From NCBI GenBank assembly GCA_030760725.1, contig JASWHV010000005.1, positions 92,138,622 through 92,202,621 on the forward strand: DNA of 64,000 nt, in the 5' to 3' direction. The notes beneath the pieces are model-generated. The model had not been told where the DNA came from and searched no databases. It saw nothing but the letters and a program-made list of their open reading frames with translations. Both the position numbers and the translations under genes were made by a program. Shown in pieces: positions 43,770 to 55,171 of this stretch (its first letter is position 1; every line of letters starts with the position of its first letter). This DNA comes from Neostapfia colusana (taxonomy: Eukaryota; Streptophyta; Magnoliopsida; Poales; Poaceae).

Positions 43770-46573
43770 GAATCAACGCATGGGAACACTAGATTACTCC
43801 AAGCCTTGGTACATCAAGGCCTATTTCTTAGAATGCAACAAGTTGTTCCACCTTGGAACGCTTATTTGGATTTCTTGGCGATTCAACCGCCAATCTTCAT
43901 GGAAGCTACCGAACCTGTGGAAGCAGATCAGTGGCTTCGTGTAAGGGAGTCCAAATTTGCAGTATTTCAGTGTGTTGAATATCAGAAAACTTTGTTTGCC
44001 ACTCAACAACTTCATGGAGCCGCCGGAAATTGGTTGGTTGAGTATCTCGCCACCATCCCAGAAGGCCATCAAGTGGCATGAACAGAATTTCGTGAAACCT
44101 TTTGTTCTCATCACATACCGATAGTAATTATCAAAAACAAGCGGGGGAAATCTTGAAATTGAAGCAAGGGGATATGAATGTCCTTGAGTATGTCGAAAGG
44201 TTCAACCATTTGGCACAATACGATCCCGATTATGTGACGATAGAAGCGGCAAGGTGTGATTATTTCTTCAATGGCATGAGTGCCATATTAAGGGATAAAT
44301 TGGCCTTGTTCAATAAAGGAAATTACACCGAGTTAGTCAGTGTGGAAACATACAAGAAAATATGACACTCGAGTGTCAATCAGAGAAGAGGCATAGGAGT
44401 GAAGTGCAGGACAGCACAAGTAATGTGCCCCAGAAATACCATTTGGTATACCGAACGCTATCCGGTAAAATATGGTGGCCACCAGTACGATCAGCTCCTC
44501 GAATATTTTCTGGTCAAGTATCAGAACTTATACCACCTCCACAGAAGCAGCATCAGACGATGGTATGTGCTCCATTGCTGCCGCCACGCACACCTAGTTT
44601 CCAACCACAAGTCGGCGGAGAACCGGAGAAACATCCGTGCTTCACTTGTGGTCGTATGGGCCATTATGCTAAGTATTGTCCGGAGGGAAATCAAGGCTGA
44701 GGGCTGTCATATTCTCAATATTAAGACCCATACCTAAAGCTTCAGAAAAGAGGACAGAAACGGTCAGCATTCACTACACAGTGATTGATGATGTTCCAGA
44801 AGGATAAGCTGCGTTAGCGAGGATGTTTTCTATTAATCATCTACCGGTGTTAATTCTCATCGATTCCGACGCTACATACAACATCATTAGCCAATAATTT
44901 GTGGCCCAACATCAGCTCTAAACCACTTACACAAAGAGTCAACACCTCATATCTTCACCCGGAGGCAGCATTACCGCAAGTGACATTGTCTCGCGAGCAC
45001 ATCTTTGCTTGGGTGGGGGGGGTATAATATATCCCACCACTCTCATCATTCTTGGGGGTGCGAAGATCGACATAATCTTGGGGATGTCGTGGTTGAATAC
45101 CACAATGCAGTTCTCAACATCAGTTACCAAACCGTTGAGCTCAACTCCCCACTGCATGGTCTTCACAATTATTTCTGGGAGCCAGTACGGCGAATTTTGC
45201 AGCAATAAACCACTTGGAAACAGTCAAACTAGAAGACATTCCGGTGGTCCATGAATATCCGGATGTGTTCCCTTATGGTTTATTGGGCGTGCCGCCTGAG
45301 CGGGACGTAGAGTTCAAGATTGAACTTGCGCCGGGAACAACACCGATTTCACGAAGGCCGTACAAAATGGCACCCAATGAATTAGCAGAGATGAAGGAAC
45401 AGCTAAATGATCACTTGAGCAAAGGTTTCATATGACCGAGCTCGTCACCATGGGGTTGTTCAGCATTGTTTCTAAAGAAGGACGAAACACTGAGGCTTTA
45501 TGTTGATTATCGTCCACTTAATGTTGTTACTATCAAGAACAAGTATCCACTACCTCATTTTGATATGTTATTTGATCGATTAGTGGGTGCTTAGGTATTC
45601 TTGAAGATGGATCTTTGGTCTAGATATAAATCTGGGCCGAAAACCTAACGAAGACGGCATTCTCGACGAGATACGGGCTATACGAATATCTGGTCATGTC
45701 TTTTGGGTTGACCAATACTGCAGATTACTTTATGTACTTGATGAATTCAGTGTTTATGCCGGAGTTGGATAAGTTCGTAGAGTTCTTTATCGACAACATT
45801 TTGGTGTACTCCAAATCAGAAGAAGAACATGCTGAGCATTTGCATATTGTGCTGCAATGATTGTGAGATCACAAGCTCTATGCAAAATTCAGCAAGTGTG
45901 AGTTTTGGATAAATCATGTACCTTTTCTTGGATACATTATTTCAGCGAAGGCATCGCTGTTGATATGAGTAAGATTATCCAAGTGCAGAAACGGGAGTCA
46001 CCTAAATCTGTTCATGAAATCATAAGCTTCTTCGGTTTAGCGGGTTATTACAAGAGGTTCATCCTGAGCTTCTCAAAAATCGCTAAACCGATGATGGAGC
46101 TGTTGAAGAAGAATACCAAGTATGTTTGGGATGCTGCATGTGAACAAGCTTTCAAGACTGAAGCATCTCACAACAGCACCAGTTCTTTCTCAGCCAGATA
46201 TGACCAAGCCATTCGACGTTTATTGCAATGCATCGGGCATCGGTCTTGGCTGCGTGCTGATGCAAGAAGGATGAGTGGTCACATATGGATCTCGTCAAAT
46301 CCAAAACCACGAGAAGCATTATCCAATTCATGACCTTGAACTTGCTTCCATGGTCCTTTCTTTGAAGATGTGGAGGCATTACTTGCTCAGAAATCTTGTA
46401 TACCTCCACACCGACCATAAGAGATTAAAATACATCTTTACTCAGAAGGAACTGAACATGAGGCATCGAAGATGGTTAGATCTCATTAAAGATTATGATC
46501 TCGAGATTCATTATCATCCGGGAAAAGCTAATGTGGTTGCTGATGTGCTTAGTCGTAAGGCGCATGTCCACAG
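43770..46573 (+). pseudogene. Element F: decayed family-2 gag-pol fragment
   Basis: A plus-strand chromovirus fragment cut on the left by LTR3 and on the right by G. Gag (FLAIQPPIFMEATEPVEADQ, LFATQQLHGAAGNW) is closest to G's Gag. A CCHC knuckle (CFTCGRMGHYAKYC) lies near 44640. The protease motif is DSDA instead of DSGA (near 44868). The protease-RT spacer, RT pieces and RNase H (YIFTQKELNMRHRRWLDLIK) follow up to HPGKANVVADVLSRKAHVHS, where G begins. Stops and frameshifts occur in nearly every section, and many differences from G are C-to-T or G-to-A. It is among the most decayed coding sequences in the window. Its integrase should lie right of G. Confidence 0.88.
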
Positions 46574-46614
46574 TGTGGCGGACCGGAATCCGCTCATCCA
46601 GGATCGCAGAGGGT

Positions 46615-46635
46615 GGTGCCGCGCGATGCGACACC
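46615..46635 (-). other. Terminal LTR hairpin (G 3' LTR)
   Basis: Minus-strand arms GGTGTCGC and GCGGCACC around ATCGC give eight pairs. Length (21 bases) and position match the family-1 hairpin although half the stem differs. Confidence 0.62.
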
Positions 46636-46830
46636 CGACAGCACACGTCATAAGAACACAATATATTACATGGGAAAAACAGCTGAAACTGTACAAACAG
46701 GTACAAACTTCAGTTACAACTATTGTTCTATTACACAGCGGAAGACTACACTATACAACTCACGCCCGCCTATTTAGCAAAAGTCGGTTGTCCAGCCCTA
46801 GAGCAACTCACACTAGCTGCACGTCTCAGC

Positions 46831-48032
46831 TCAGCGCGGCGTGTACGGCTCCCACTCAGCCGTGGTCCCCGACGGAGGGTAACCCTCGCCGGTGGACTCG
46901 TACTCCGAGTCCGTGGGTGGCTCCTCACCTGAAAAACACTTAAGCAGCAACCGTGAGCACGAAGGCTCAGCAAGGCTTAACCGACTCACCTAAGCATGAA
47001 ACTCTACATGAGGGGTACAATGGACATAGGATAGTAACATTTCAGCAAAAGGACACGCCTACAAGTTCATCCTTAGTTCCTCTTTTAGCAACAAGTTAAC
47101 AGTTCATGAAATCTGAAATTTAGTAAGCAGTATTTGGTGGCACACATGTAGCAATACAATTATATCAATCAGCATCATTGAATCAACATATTTCATCCAT
47201 TAGTCTACGTTACGACGCAGTGAACAAGCAGTACTCGTCACCGCGAGGGACGGCGAATCGACTCGATATACACCTGCAGGGAAAACCCAAAGAGCACGTC
47301 ACGTACGCCCACCATGGAGCTGCACAGCACGCTCACTCGATGTCGTACGGGACAACCTTTCACCCAACAGCCCAAACGTCGAACCGGTCGCACCGAAACG
47401 AGCAGGAGGTTCCCCACACGGAGCATCTCTCTATGCCCGTTGGCAGATTTCCACCTTGCTGCCCTCAACATACACCTATAAATCGGCGTGCTATGCCTCG
47501 ACGCCCGGAGGTTTAGGCTACATCGGTTTATCAGGGCCCATACACCCGATATGCCTTCGGTACGTTAAATACTTGTTCAGAAGGGCCGCACACGGATCGG
47601 TCCTCAATCGACACGTACAGGGCTGCGCACACAAGACTTCCTCTTGCTGCGCCCTAGCCCCTGCCTAGTCTCATTTTCATTACTATAGTGATCTCACATC
47701 ACTCAACCGAACCCATGTGTCCCAAGCCTATCTCGCGAGTAGATTCCAACTACTCGACTTGTACCAAAGTCCTATGACTCATTAAGCATAGCCTGTCTAC
47801 TCGAGGTCCTTGACACTACCCTCACTCTTTTAGGAACCTTTGGTTATGCAAGTGGGGTTTCATTCATTCTATACCTAATGCACATACATACTTCATATGA
47901 CACATGTAAACAAAGTAAAGCTTTTAAAAAGGGTTAATGCAAACTGGGACTTGTCTTGTTGCTGCTGGTCAGGAGTTAGTTCTTCGTCCGGAAGGAGGAA
48001 GTCCAGCACTTCCGGAGTCTCTTCTTCAACGG
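46831..48032 (-). CDS. LTR-borne spliced gene (G 3' LTR copy)
   Basis: On the minus strand, exon 1 is 48032-47955 (78 bases) after CGTGTAG and encodes VEEETPEVLDFLLPDEELTP then DQQQQ. Exon 2 is 46928-46831 after TTTTTCAG and encodes EEPPTDSEYESTGEGYPPSG then TTAEWEPYTPR and TGA. Phases match family 1. In this copy the exon-1 donor reads CAAG|ACAAGT, where the other two family-2 LTRs have CAAG|GCAAGC, so splicing at that site may be lost here. Function unknown; the product would be acidic and rich in Glu and Pro. Confidence 0.55.
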
Positions 48033-50572
48033 CTACACGTTAATGAAACACTACATGTTAATTTAGATGCAAATGTGAGTTTTAGAGTAAGACTTCTACT
48101 ATTAGTTCTAATAACCAGCCTCTAACACCTGGAACTTTGTTTAAGAATTTAAAGATGAACTGGTGTTGGTGGTTTGGCTTGAACTTAATCACATGGTTAA
48201 ATGCTAAGTGGTTTTCCCCCTTTTCCATATTAATCCCTTAAGTGGTTAAACAGGACAGGGGTAATCTAGAGCTCCAATGGAGCTGAGAATTTTTGTGTGA
48301 GTTCCTTGTCACAAGAAAACTCTCTGGACCAAACATTAGCACTTTTCATGGAGTGGTTTGCTCAGAATAATTCTCTTGGCAAATAAGCAAGGAGGAATTA
48401 ATTCTGAGGTAATACCCCTGTTCATGCTCAACTTAATGAACTACAATTTCAATTATAGCTCATAGAGTTTGCATGAATTTTCCTAGCATTTTTGGAGTCA
48501 AGGTTTGCCCAGAATTGAATTTCCAAGTTTTGGAAATTCTCTGAAAATGTTCCTGCATTCAAATGAACACAGCACATTCCAATTTGAATTGCTCTGACCA
48601 AATCAACTCCGAATGGTCTGAAACTTTTACAGGGGTTTACTAATATCCTAAAGAACATTCTGGTAAAATTTGGGGATTTTTGGATGAACCAAACTCCCTC
48701 TAAAATTCTTTTTCTGAAAAGCTTTAAAGAATTTTCCAGAATTAATTAATGGGTTTCATACAAATTGGGTTGTATATCTGGACAGAACTAGGCAAGATGA
48801 ATCCAACCCAATTTGAATCACTAAATTTGGAGCTTCCTATCCAAGGTTATGGGGTTCTAAAGTTTGCACTAAAACTGGAAATTCCAAAAATGTTTAAATC
48901 CTGCGGGTGGGACCCACTCCTCGAGCCGGCCCACTCAGAAAGCGGCCACACCGCGGCCCACGGGGTTTTACCCGCGCTGCCGCACCGAATCACGGCCGCA
49001 AACCCGATCCCCGCGTGATATCAGAGGCTGACCGGTGGACCCGGCCCCCCCTTCGTCTACCTCGCGCTCTCCCGCAGTTCCCGCGGCGGCGCTTCGCCGG
49101 AGCGCTCGCCGCCGGGCGTTTCCCCGCCCGACCTTTGACAAAACTTGCTGCCTGTGCCTAACTCGACTCGGAGAACACGCTGGTGCCCTCACCGGAGCTC
49201 GGCAATGGCCGGAACTATGCCCGTGACGGCGACAGAGCCTCCCTCTGCTCCGGTGACGTCGTCCGGGCTACTCCGGGCCTTATTTCTCAAGCGGTTTGCT
49301 CCTACAGCTCCACCGTGGCATGCTGCGCACGAATATGAGCTCGGTTGGCCATGGAAATAGCCGGAACTGGGACCTCACCGTCGACCTAGGCCCGATATCG
49401 ACGGTTGCTCGAAAAACTTGGATATCAGCGCAAAGGCTCGATGGTTTTCGATGGTTTTGGATCCTAGGTGGCCGTGGGGGCGTGTAGAACCTATGCTCAG
49501 CTGGGTTTACACTGTGCAGGACCGATCGCCGCGAATTTTGACATTTCTCCTCACTCGTTTTTGTTGAGCACCGAGGACTAAACGGGGAAATACTCCCTCT
49601 ACAAAACATGGAAGAGGGTAGGGTCTTCACCGTGAACTCGAGCAGTCCCCGGCGCGTGTCTTTGCTGTTGAACTCCGGTCGCGAGGTCGCCTGGATCAAC
49701 GGCGCGACGAGGAGCCGAGGGGAGCGGCGGGTGTCGTTTTTCGTTTCGGGTAGGAACGGGCAGAGCGGAGGAGATGAGGCTGGCTCACGTGGGCTGGGAA
49801 CTTAAACCGCGTCGGGCACGCGTGCGCTCGGTCGCCGAGCAGGAGGTGGCGAGGTGAGGCGGTCGGACGCCGGTGCTATCCGCAGCTGGCGCGAGGTGTT
49901 CGACCGACGTCGGGAGAAAACAGCCACGCTCGGTTTGGGAAACAAGTTTCCCCCACTGACTTGTGGGCCCACTCTCCCCCTAATCCTCTCTTCTCCATTT
50001 CTTTTGTAAATATCCCAGCAACTACACATTGAATGAGAGACTTAGGCCCCAAGTCTTGGTTTGAATTTGAGTTCTCAAATTCAAACATTGTTTGGTTAAA
50101 TTTGCTTCATGTTTAAACTGAAATTCAAATTCAGTTTTTAATTATTGCAAATTTGGCTCCCGACAAGATGAACTCCAATGGGCATGAAACTTGGTGGGTT
50201 TACTCAGAAAAATGTGCTGAGTATAGATATGGAGCTAACTTTTGAATTTGGGTGATGAAAGTTGCTGCAATTTGAATTTACATTCAAATTGGCCTCCTTT
50301 TGAAATAACCCAAAAATGCCTCAAAAAGTGTTGAATTTGCATGAGCTTTGGAATGAACCTTCCCAAGACTTTTTAAATTCTAGGGGTGAGCTCAACCTCT
50401 CATGTTCATGTGTAGAAACCCTACTTTGTGAAAGTGAAGGCTTTCCCTTCTAATCACTCCTTTGAAGGAGGTCACTTGCTCTTCACAATATTTCACAATC
50501 TACCCACAACAAAACTGTTGTGTTGTGAGGTGCAGAAAAGTTTTTGCAAGTCCCTTTTCTTGGGCTTTTACA

Positions 50573-50607
50573 TCCCTCCCCCCTTAAAAGAATCTCGTCC
50601 CGAGATT
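50573..50607 (-). other. Polypurine tract and hairpin of G
   Basis: On the minus strand the inverted repeat AATCTCGGGACGAGATT (50607-50591) precedes CTTTTAAGGGGGGAGGGA, abutting the 3' LTR. It is nearly identical to family 1. Confidence 0.85.
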
Positions 50608-50638
50608 ATAAAAGAAGAGATTGCGATGTAATAGGGAC

Positions 50639-53600
50639 TTACCCGTGTTGAGAAGCCATGAACTCCGGGTAATTTGAGCGAAGGAACTCCTCGCTCTCCC
50701 ACGTCGCTTCCTCGGCGGTGTGGTTACTCCAGAGTATTTTGTAGAACCACAACGTTCTGCTACGCGTGGTCCTGGCTTTCTCATCAAGAATTTCCACCGG
50801 ATATTCATCATATGTTAAATCCGGTTTCAGCTCGCCGATGTCTTCGGTAGGAACAGCAGTTGTATGCTTCAAGCATTTTCGCAGTTGCGAAACATGGAAA
50901 ATATCATGGACACCAGCCAAAGATGCCGGTAGATCCAATCGATACGCTGCTGGTCCACACTTCTCGGTGATAGCATAGGGTCCAATGAAACGGGGAGCGA
51001 GCTTCCCCTTCACACCGAATCGGTGCACGCCCTTCATTGGAGACACGCGGAGGTACACGTGTCCCCCAACGTCAAAGTGCAACGGCCTACGCCTCTTATC
51101 AGCGTAGCTTTTTTGTCGGGATTGAGCGGCCTTCAAATTGGCTTGAATTGTCCGAACGCGCTTCTCGGCGTCGTTCAACACATCAACCCCGAATGTGACC
51201 CTTTCACCGGACTCGCACCAATTTAATGGGGTGTGGCATTTACGACCATAGAGAGCTTCGTAAGGTGCCATTTTGATACTCGCCTGATAACCGTTGTTGT
51301 ACGAGAATTCCGCCAATGGTAGGTGATCATCCCAGTTCCTACCATGGTGGATGGCACATGCTCTCAACATGTCTTCCAGAACTTGATTCACCCTCTCTGT
51401 CTGGCCATCTGTCTGAGGGTGATAAGCGGAGCTCCTGATCAACTTAGTACCCAATGCAGCGTGTAGCTGCTCCCAAAAGCGAGATACAAATAATGCACCT
51501 CGATCTGAGACAATGGTCTTGTGTACCCCGTATAGGCATAGAATCTTCGCTATGTATAGCTCCGCATATTTGCCGACATTGTAACGTGTATTCACCGGAA
51601 TGAAGTGAGCCGTCTTGGTTAACCGATCAACGATTACCCATATGGAATCATTCTTGTTGGCTGTTAGGGGTAATCCCACAATGAAATCCATGCTCACATC
51701 TTCCCATTTCCATGCCGGGATCTTCAGGGGTTGCAGCAGCCCTGATTTCTTCATGTGATCAGCTTTCACTCGTCTACACGTATCGCACTCGGATACGTAC
51801 TTAGCTACCTCCCGCTTCATCCGTGTCCACCAAAATTTCTTTTTCAAATCTTGGTACATTTTGTTGCTGCCCGGATGAATGGAGTATTTGGACAAGTGAG
51901 CTTCATCGAGGATCTTTTTCCTCAACTCCATATCTCGGGGTACGACTATGCGGTCATTGAACCACAACGTCCCCTCACCATCTTTCCGGAAACATTTGAT
52001 CTCCCCATTGTCGATTCGTCTCCGGAGATGTGCCATGCCTTTATCATTTTTCTGAGCTGCAATGATGTCCTCCCTAATAGTAGGGACGAGGGCAAGGTTG
52101 TACAGCGATCCATAAGGAACTAAGTATAAACTTGGCTCTTCCTCCTCCACAGGTGTAATGGTGAGGTGATGGACATGTGATTTCCGACTCAGCGCGTCGG
52201 CAACCACATTCGCCTTGCCGGGGTGGTAATGGATCTCAATCTCATAATCTTTGATCAGTTCTAACCACCTCCTCTGCCTCATGTTCAGCTCCTTCTGGGT
52301 GAAAATGTATTTCAAGCTCTTGTGGTCGGTGTAGAGATGCACCAAGTTCCCCAGGAGATAGTGCCTCCACATTTTCAGCGCCAACACCACGGCAGCAAGT
52401 TCAAGATCGTGAGTCGGGTAGTGCTGCTCATGGTTCCGAAGTTGGCGTGAGCCATAAGCGACCACACGTCCTTCCTGCATCAACACGCAGCCGAGCCCAA
52501 TACCGGACGCGTCACAATACACGTCGAAGGGCTTTGTTGTATCCGGCTGAGCTAATACCGGGGCTGTTGTGAGATGCTTCACCAGTGTTCGGAACGCTCC
52601 TTCACACGCCGTGTTCCAAACATATTTTGTCCCTTTCTTCAGCAACTCTGTCATCGGCTTAGCGAGCTTGGAGAAGCTCGGAATGAACCTCCGGTAGTAT
52701 CCCGCTAACCCGAGGAAGCTTCTGACTTCATGAACTGAAGTGGGAGCTTTCCATTTCAACACTTGCTCGATTTTACTTGGGTCAACCGCAATGCCTTCAG
52801 CTGAGATGATATGTCCCAAGAATGGCACTTGGCTGATCCAAAATTCGCATTTGCTGAACTTGGCGTAGAGCTTGTGGTCTCGCAATCGTTGAAGAACAAT
52901 CCGTAAGTGTTCGGCATGCTCGGCTTCTGTCTTGGAGTAAACCAAGATATCGTCGATGAACACTACCACGAACTTGTCCAGTTCCGGCATGAACACCGAG
53001 TTCATGAGATACATGAAATGGGCTGGAGCATTTGTGAGACCAAAGGACATGACGAGATATTCGTATAATCCGTATCTCGTCGAGAACGCCGTCTTCGGGA
53101 TATCCTCCGCCCGGATCTTGATCTGGTGATATCCAGAGCGAAGGTCCATCTTTGAGAATACACTTGCCCCCACAAGTTGATCAAACAAGATGTCAATACG
53201 GGGCAGTGGGTACTTATTCTTGATGGTGACGGCGTTGAGCGGCCGGTAATCCACACACAGCCTCAGGGTCTCATCCTTCTTCTTCACGAATAGCGCCGAG
53301 CATCCCCAAGGCGAGGAACTCGGCCGAATGAAACCCTTGCTCAACAGATCATTGAGCTGTTCTTTCAGTTCCGCCAGCTCATTTGGAGCCATCTTGTATG
53401 GTCTCCGTGATATGGGCGTAGTCCCGGGTGCAAGTTCAATCTTGAACTCGACATCCCGCTCAGGTGGCATGCCCGGAAGATCATCCGGGAACACATCAGG
53501 ATACTCCCGGACTACGGGGATGTCTTCTAACTTGAGAACTTCAGCATTATTAATTGCTAAAACTTTCCGGACTGGCGTGTCTAACACCATGGAATGCGGA

Positions 53601-55171
53601 CGGTGGAATGGAGAATTTAAGTGAACCGTCCGTGTCCGAGTCTCTAGGACAGCGCCATGGTATTGCAGCCATGACATCCCTAAGATTGCATCAATCTTTT
53701 GTCCCATAAGGATTATCAAGGTGGTGGGATATAGTTTCCCACCTAAGCACAGAGGTGCCTTTGGAATCGTCATATTAGCTGAAATCTTCCCTCCCGGTGA
53801 GCATATCATATAAGTGCAGTTGGTTGGGAAGACTTGCAATTGATGTTTATCCACATAGGATGCACTTATAAAGCTGTGGGTTGCACCCGAATCAAATAAT
53901 ATGACGATGGCTTGATGGTAGAGAGTAAACGTACCCGCCAGCACGTTGTCTCCCTCTGGGGCGTCCTCATTGTCGAGGTTGCGGACGCCTCCAGTCCGCT
54001 GACCAACCTTCTTCACCGGAGGTCGGCCTCGAGCACCGCCCTGGAGCTGGGCTTGCCCGCTGCTCTGCTGCCCCTGGGGACAGTCCTTCGCGAAGTGGCC
54101 CGCCTGGCCACACGTGAAGCAGGTGAAACGGGGCTGTCCCCCGCTAATCGGTGGACGGAAACCCGGGGTGCGTTGTGGCGGTGGAAACGCCCGGGGTACC
54201 GTCTGCTGCTGCTGCTGTCTTGGTGGTGGCATCGGCGGACGGAACGGGGGTGCTTGGAACGAACGTCCCCCGAACTGCTGAGGTCGCGCCGGTGGATGCC
54301 ACTGCTGCCCGGATGGTGTCTGATACACCATACGGTACTTCTGGGGAGCGCCACTCCCACCGCTGCTAGGTGGAGCGCTGCGCTTCCTCTGCTCAGCTTC
54401 TAACTCCCGCTGAGCGTCCTCTTGCATGATGGCGGTATTGACTAGGTCGTTGAATGTGCCGCGGTTCCATTGTACGAGGTGGGTCTTCATTTCGGGGTGT
54501 AACCCCCGATAGAAGTGCTCCCTCTTCTTCTCCTCCGTGGAGATGTAGTCTGACGCATACTGCGCCAGATGGTTGAAGGCACGGGAGTAGTCGTGGGCAC
54601 TCCTCCCGCCCTGCTTCAGTTCCAAAAATTCTTGGAACTTTCTCTTCATTATTCCGGGAGGGATGTGATAGGCGCGGAACGCCTCCCGGAACTCTTGCCA
54701 TTCCACGGCATGGCCAGCCGGACGTGAGGTGACATAATTCGCCCACCACGCACCAGCGGCACCGTGGAGCTGCTGTGCTGCGAACAGTGTCTTCTGCCGC
54801 TCCGTACACTGGAGCAGCCCGAACTTGGACTCGATAGTCCGCAGCCAGTTGTTCGCCTCCAGTGGTTCTTCAGCTTCGGTGAACACTGGAGGGTGCGTAC
54901 TCATGAAATCCGAGTACGACACTTCGCGGGGCTCACGAGGCCCTCGCTCTTGACGTCCTCCTGCCTGGGACGTATTCTGCACGATCGTGCGGAGCAGATC
55001 GGTCTGCTCCTCACGACCTCCCACCAATGCCGCTATCACATCCGCTAGAGTAAGCGGAGGCGGCGGTGGCGGCTGCTGCTGCGGGGTGCTGTCGTAGGCC
55101 GGTGGCTGGGAGTCATCGCCTCCACCTTGGCTAGAGCCACCAACCTCGTGCGTGGTCCTAGTACGAACCAT
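50639..55171 (-). CDS. gag-pol: gag-pol polyprotein of G, intact frame (about 1,510 aa)
   Basis: Makes the structural and enzymatic proteins for retrotransposition. The ATG at 55171 (MVRTRTTHEVGG) is chosen because it follows a splice-like GGTGCAG and starts the conserved Gag region; the frame is open 69 codons further up to an ATG at 55378. Approximate residues: Gag core 80-290; CCHC CFTCGQAGHFAKDC near 350; protease FDSGATHSFIS near 425; RT with FIDDILVYS near 738; RNase H from about 860 (YCDASGIGLGC); integrase HHCC near 1,100 (CDTCRRVKADH); catalytic Asp near 1,162 (MDFIVGLP), then VSDRGALF and Glu near 1,258 (ERVNQVLED); chromodomain in the last ~55 residues (LWFYKILWSNH). All catalytic motifs I looked for are present. 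It is one frame, so protein ratios must come from processing or other control. Confidence 0.95.
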   Translation of the reverse strand: MVRTRTTHEVGGSSQGGGDDSQPPAYDSTPQQQPPPPPPLTLADVIAALVGGREEQTDLLRTIVQNTSQAGGRQERGPREPREVSYSDFMSTHPPVFTEAEEPLEANNWLRTIESKFGLLQCTERQKTLFAAQQLHGAAGAWWANYVTSRPAGHAVEWQEFREAFRAYHIPPGIMKRKFQEFLELKQGGRSAHDYSRAFNHLAQYASDYISTEEKKREHFYRGLHPEMKTHLVQWNRGTFNDLVNTAIMQEDAQRELEAEQRKRSAPPSSGGSGAPQKYRMVYQTPSGQQWHPPARPQQFGGRSFQAPPFRPPMPPPRQQQQQTVPRAFPPPQRTPGFRPPISGGQPRFTCFTCGQAGHFAKDCPQGQQSSGQAQLQGGARGRPPVKKVGQRTGGVRNLDNEDAPEGDNVLAGTFTLYHQAIVILFDSGATHSFISASYVDKHQLQVFPTNCTYMICSPGGKISANMTIPKAPLCLGGKLYPTTLIILMGQKIDAILGMSWLQYHGAVLETRTRTVHLNSPFHRPHSMVLDTPVRKVLAINNAEVLKLEDIPVVREYPDVFPDDLPGMPPERDVEFKIELAPGTTPISRRPYKMAPNELAELKEQLNDLLSKGFIRPSSSPWGCSALFVKKKDETLRLCVDYRPLNAVTIKNKYPLPRIDILFDQLVGASVFSKMDLRSGYHQIKIRAEDIPKTAFSTRYGLYEYLVMSFGLTNAPAHFMYLMNSVFMPELDKFVVVFIDDILVYSKTEAEHAEHLRIVLQRLRDHKLYAKFSKCEFWISQVPFLGHIISAEGIAVDPSKIEQVLKWKAPTSVHEVRSFLGLAGYYRRFIPSFSKLAKPMTELLKKGTKYVWNTACEGAFRTLVKHLTTAPVLAQPDTTKPFDVYCDASGIGLGCVLMQEGRVVAYGSRQLRNHEQHYPTHDLELAAVVLALKMWRHYLLGNLVHLYTDHKSLKYIFTQKELNMRQRRWLELIKDYEIEIHYHPGKANVVADALSRKSHVHHLTITPVEEEEPSLYLVPYGSLYNLALVPTIREDIIAAQKNDKGMAHLRRRIDNGEIKCFRKDGEGTLWFNDRIVVPRDMELRKKILDEAHLSKYSIHPGSNKMYQDLKKKFWWTRMKREVAKYVSECDTCRRVKADHMKKSGLLQPLKIPAWKWEDVSMDFIVGLPLTANKNDSIWVIVDRLTKTAHFIPVNTRYNVGKYAELYIAKILCLYGVHKTIVSDRGALFVSRFWEQLHAALGTKLIRSSAYHPQTDGQTERVNQVLEDMLRACAIHHGRNWDDHLPLAEFSYNNGYQASIKMAPYEALYGRKCHTPLNWCESGERVTFGVDVLNDAEKRVRTIQANLKAAQSRQKSYADKRRRPLHFDVGGHVYLRVSPMKGVHRFGVKGKLAPRFIGPYAITEKCGPAAYRLDLPASLAGVHDIFHVSQLRKCLKHTTAVPTEDIGELKPDLTYDEYPVEILDEKARTTRSRTLWFYKILWSNHTAEEATWESEEFLRSNYPEFMASQHG

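Larger units (their letters stand above)
46574..50572 (-). repeat. 3' LTR of G (3,999 bp)
   Basis: On the minus strand it starts TGTAAAAGCCCAAG and ends GTCCGCCACA. It matches 59459-63457 at full length and 57020-59458 over its 3' part. The layout parallels family 1: AT-rich with aattcaaa motifs, GC-rich, AT-rich, exon 1, conserved block, exon 2, terminal hairpin (46615-46635). Confidence 0.92.

Noticed and set aside
43770..43774. Target-site duplication for the D array
   Set aside because: Flanks agcgc and gaatc do not match, so the array is not a simple insertion.
48389..48573. Plus-strand ORF containing CLVAAGQELVLRPEGG over exon 1 of the LTR gene (47937, 58384, 60785)
   Set aside because: It is the antisense shadow of exon 1. 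The substitution pattern fits the minus-strand frame.
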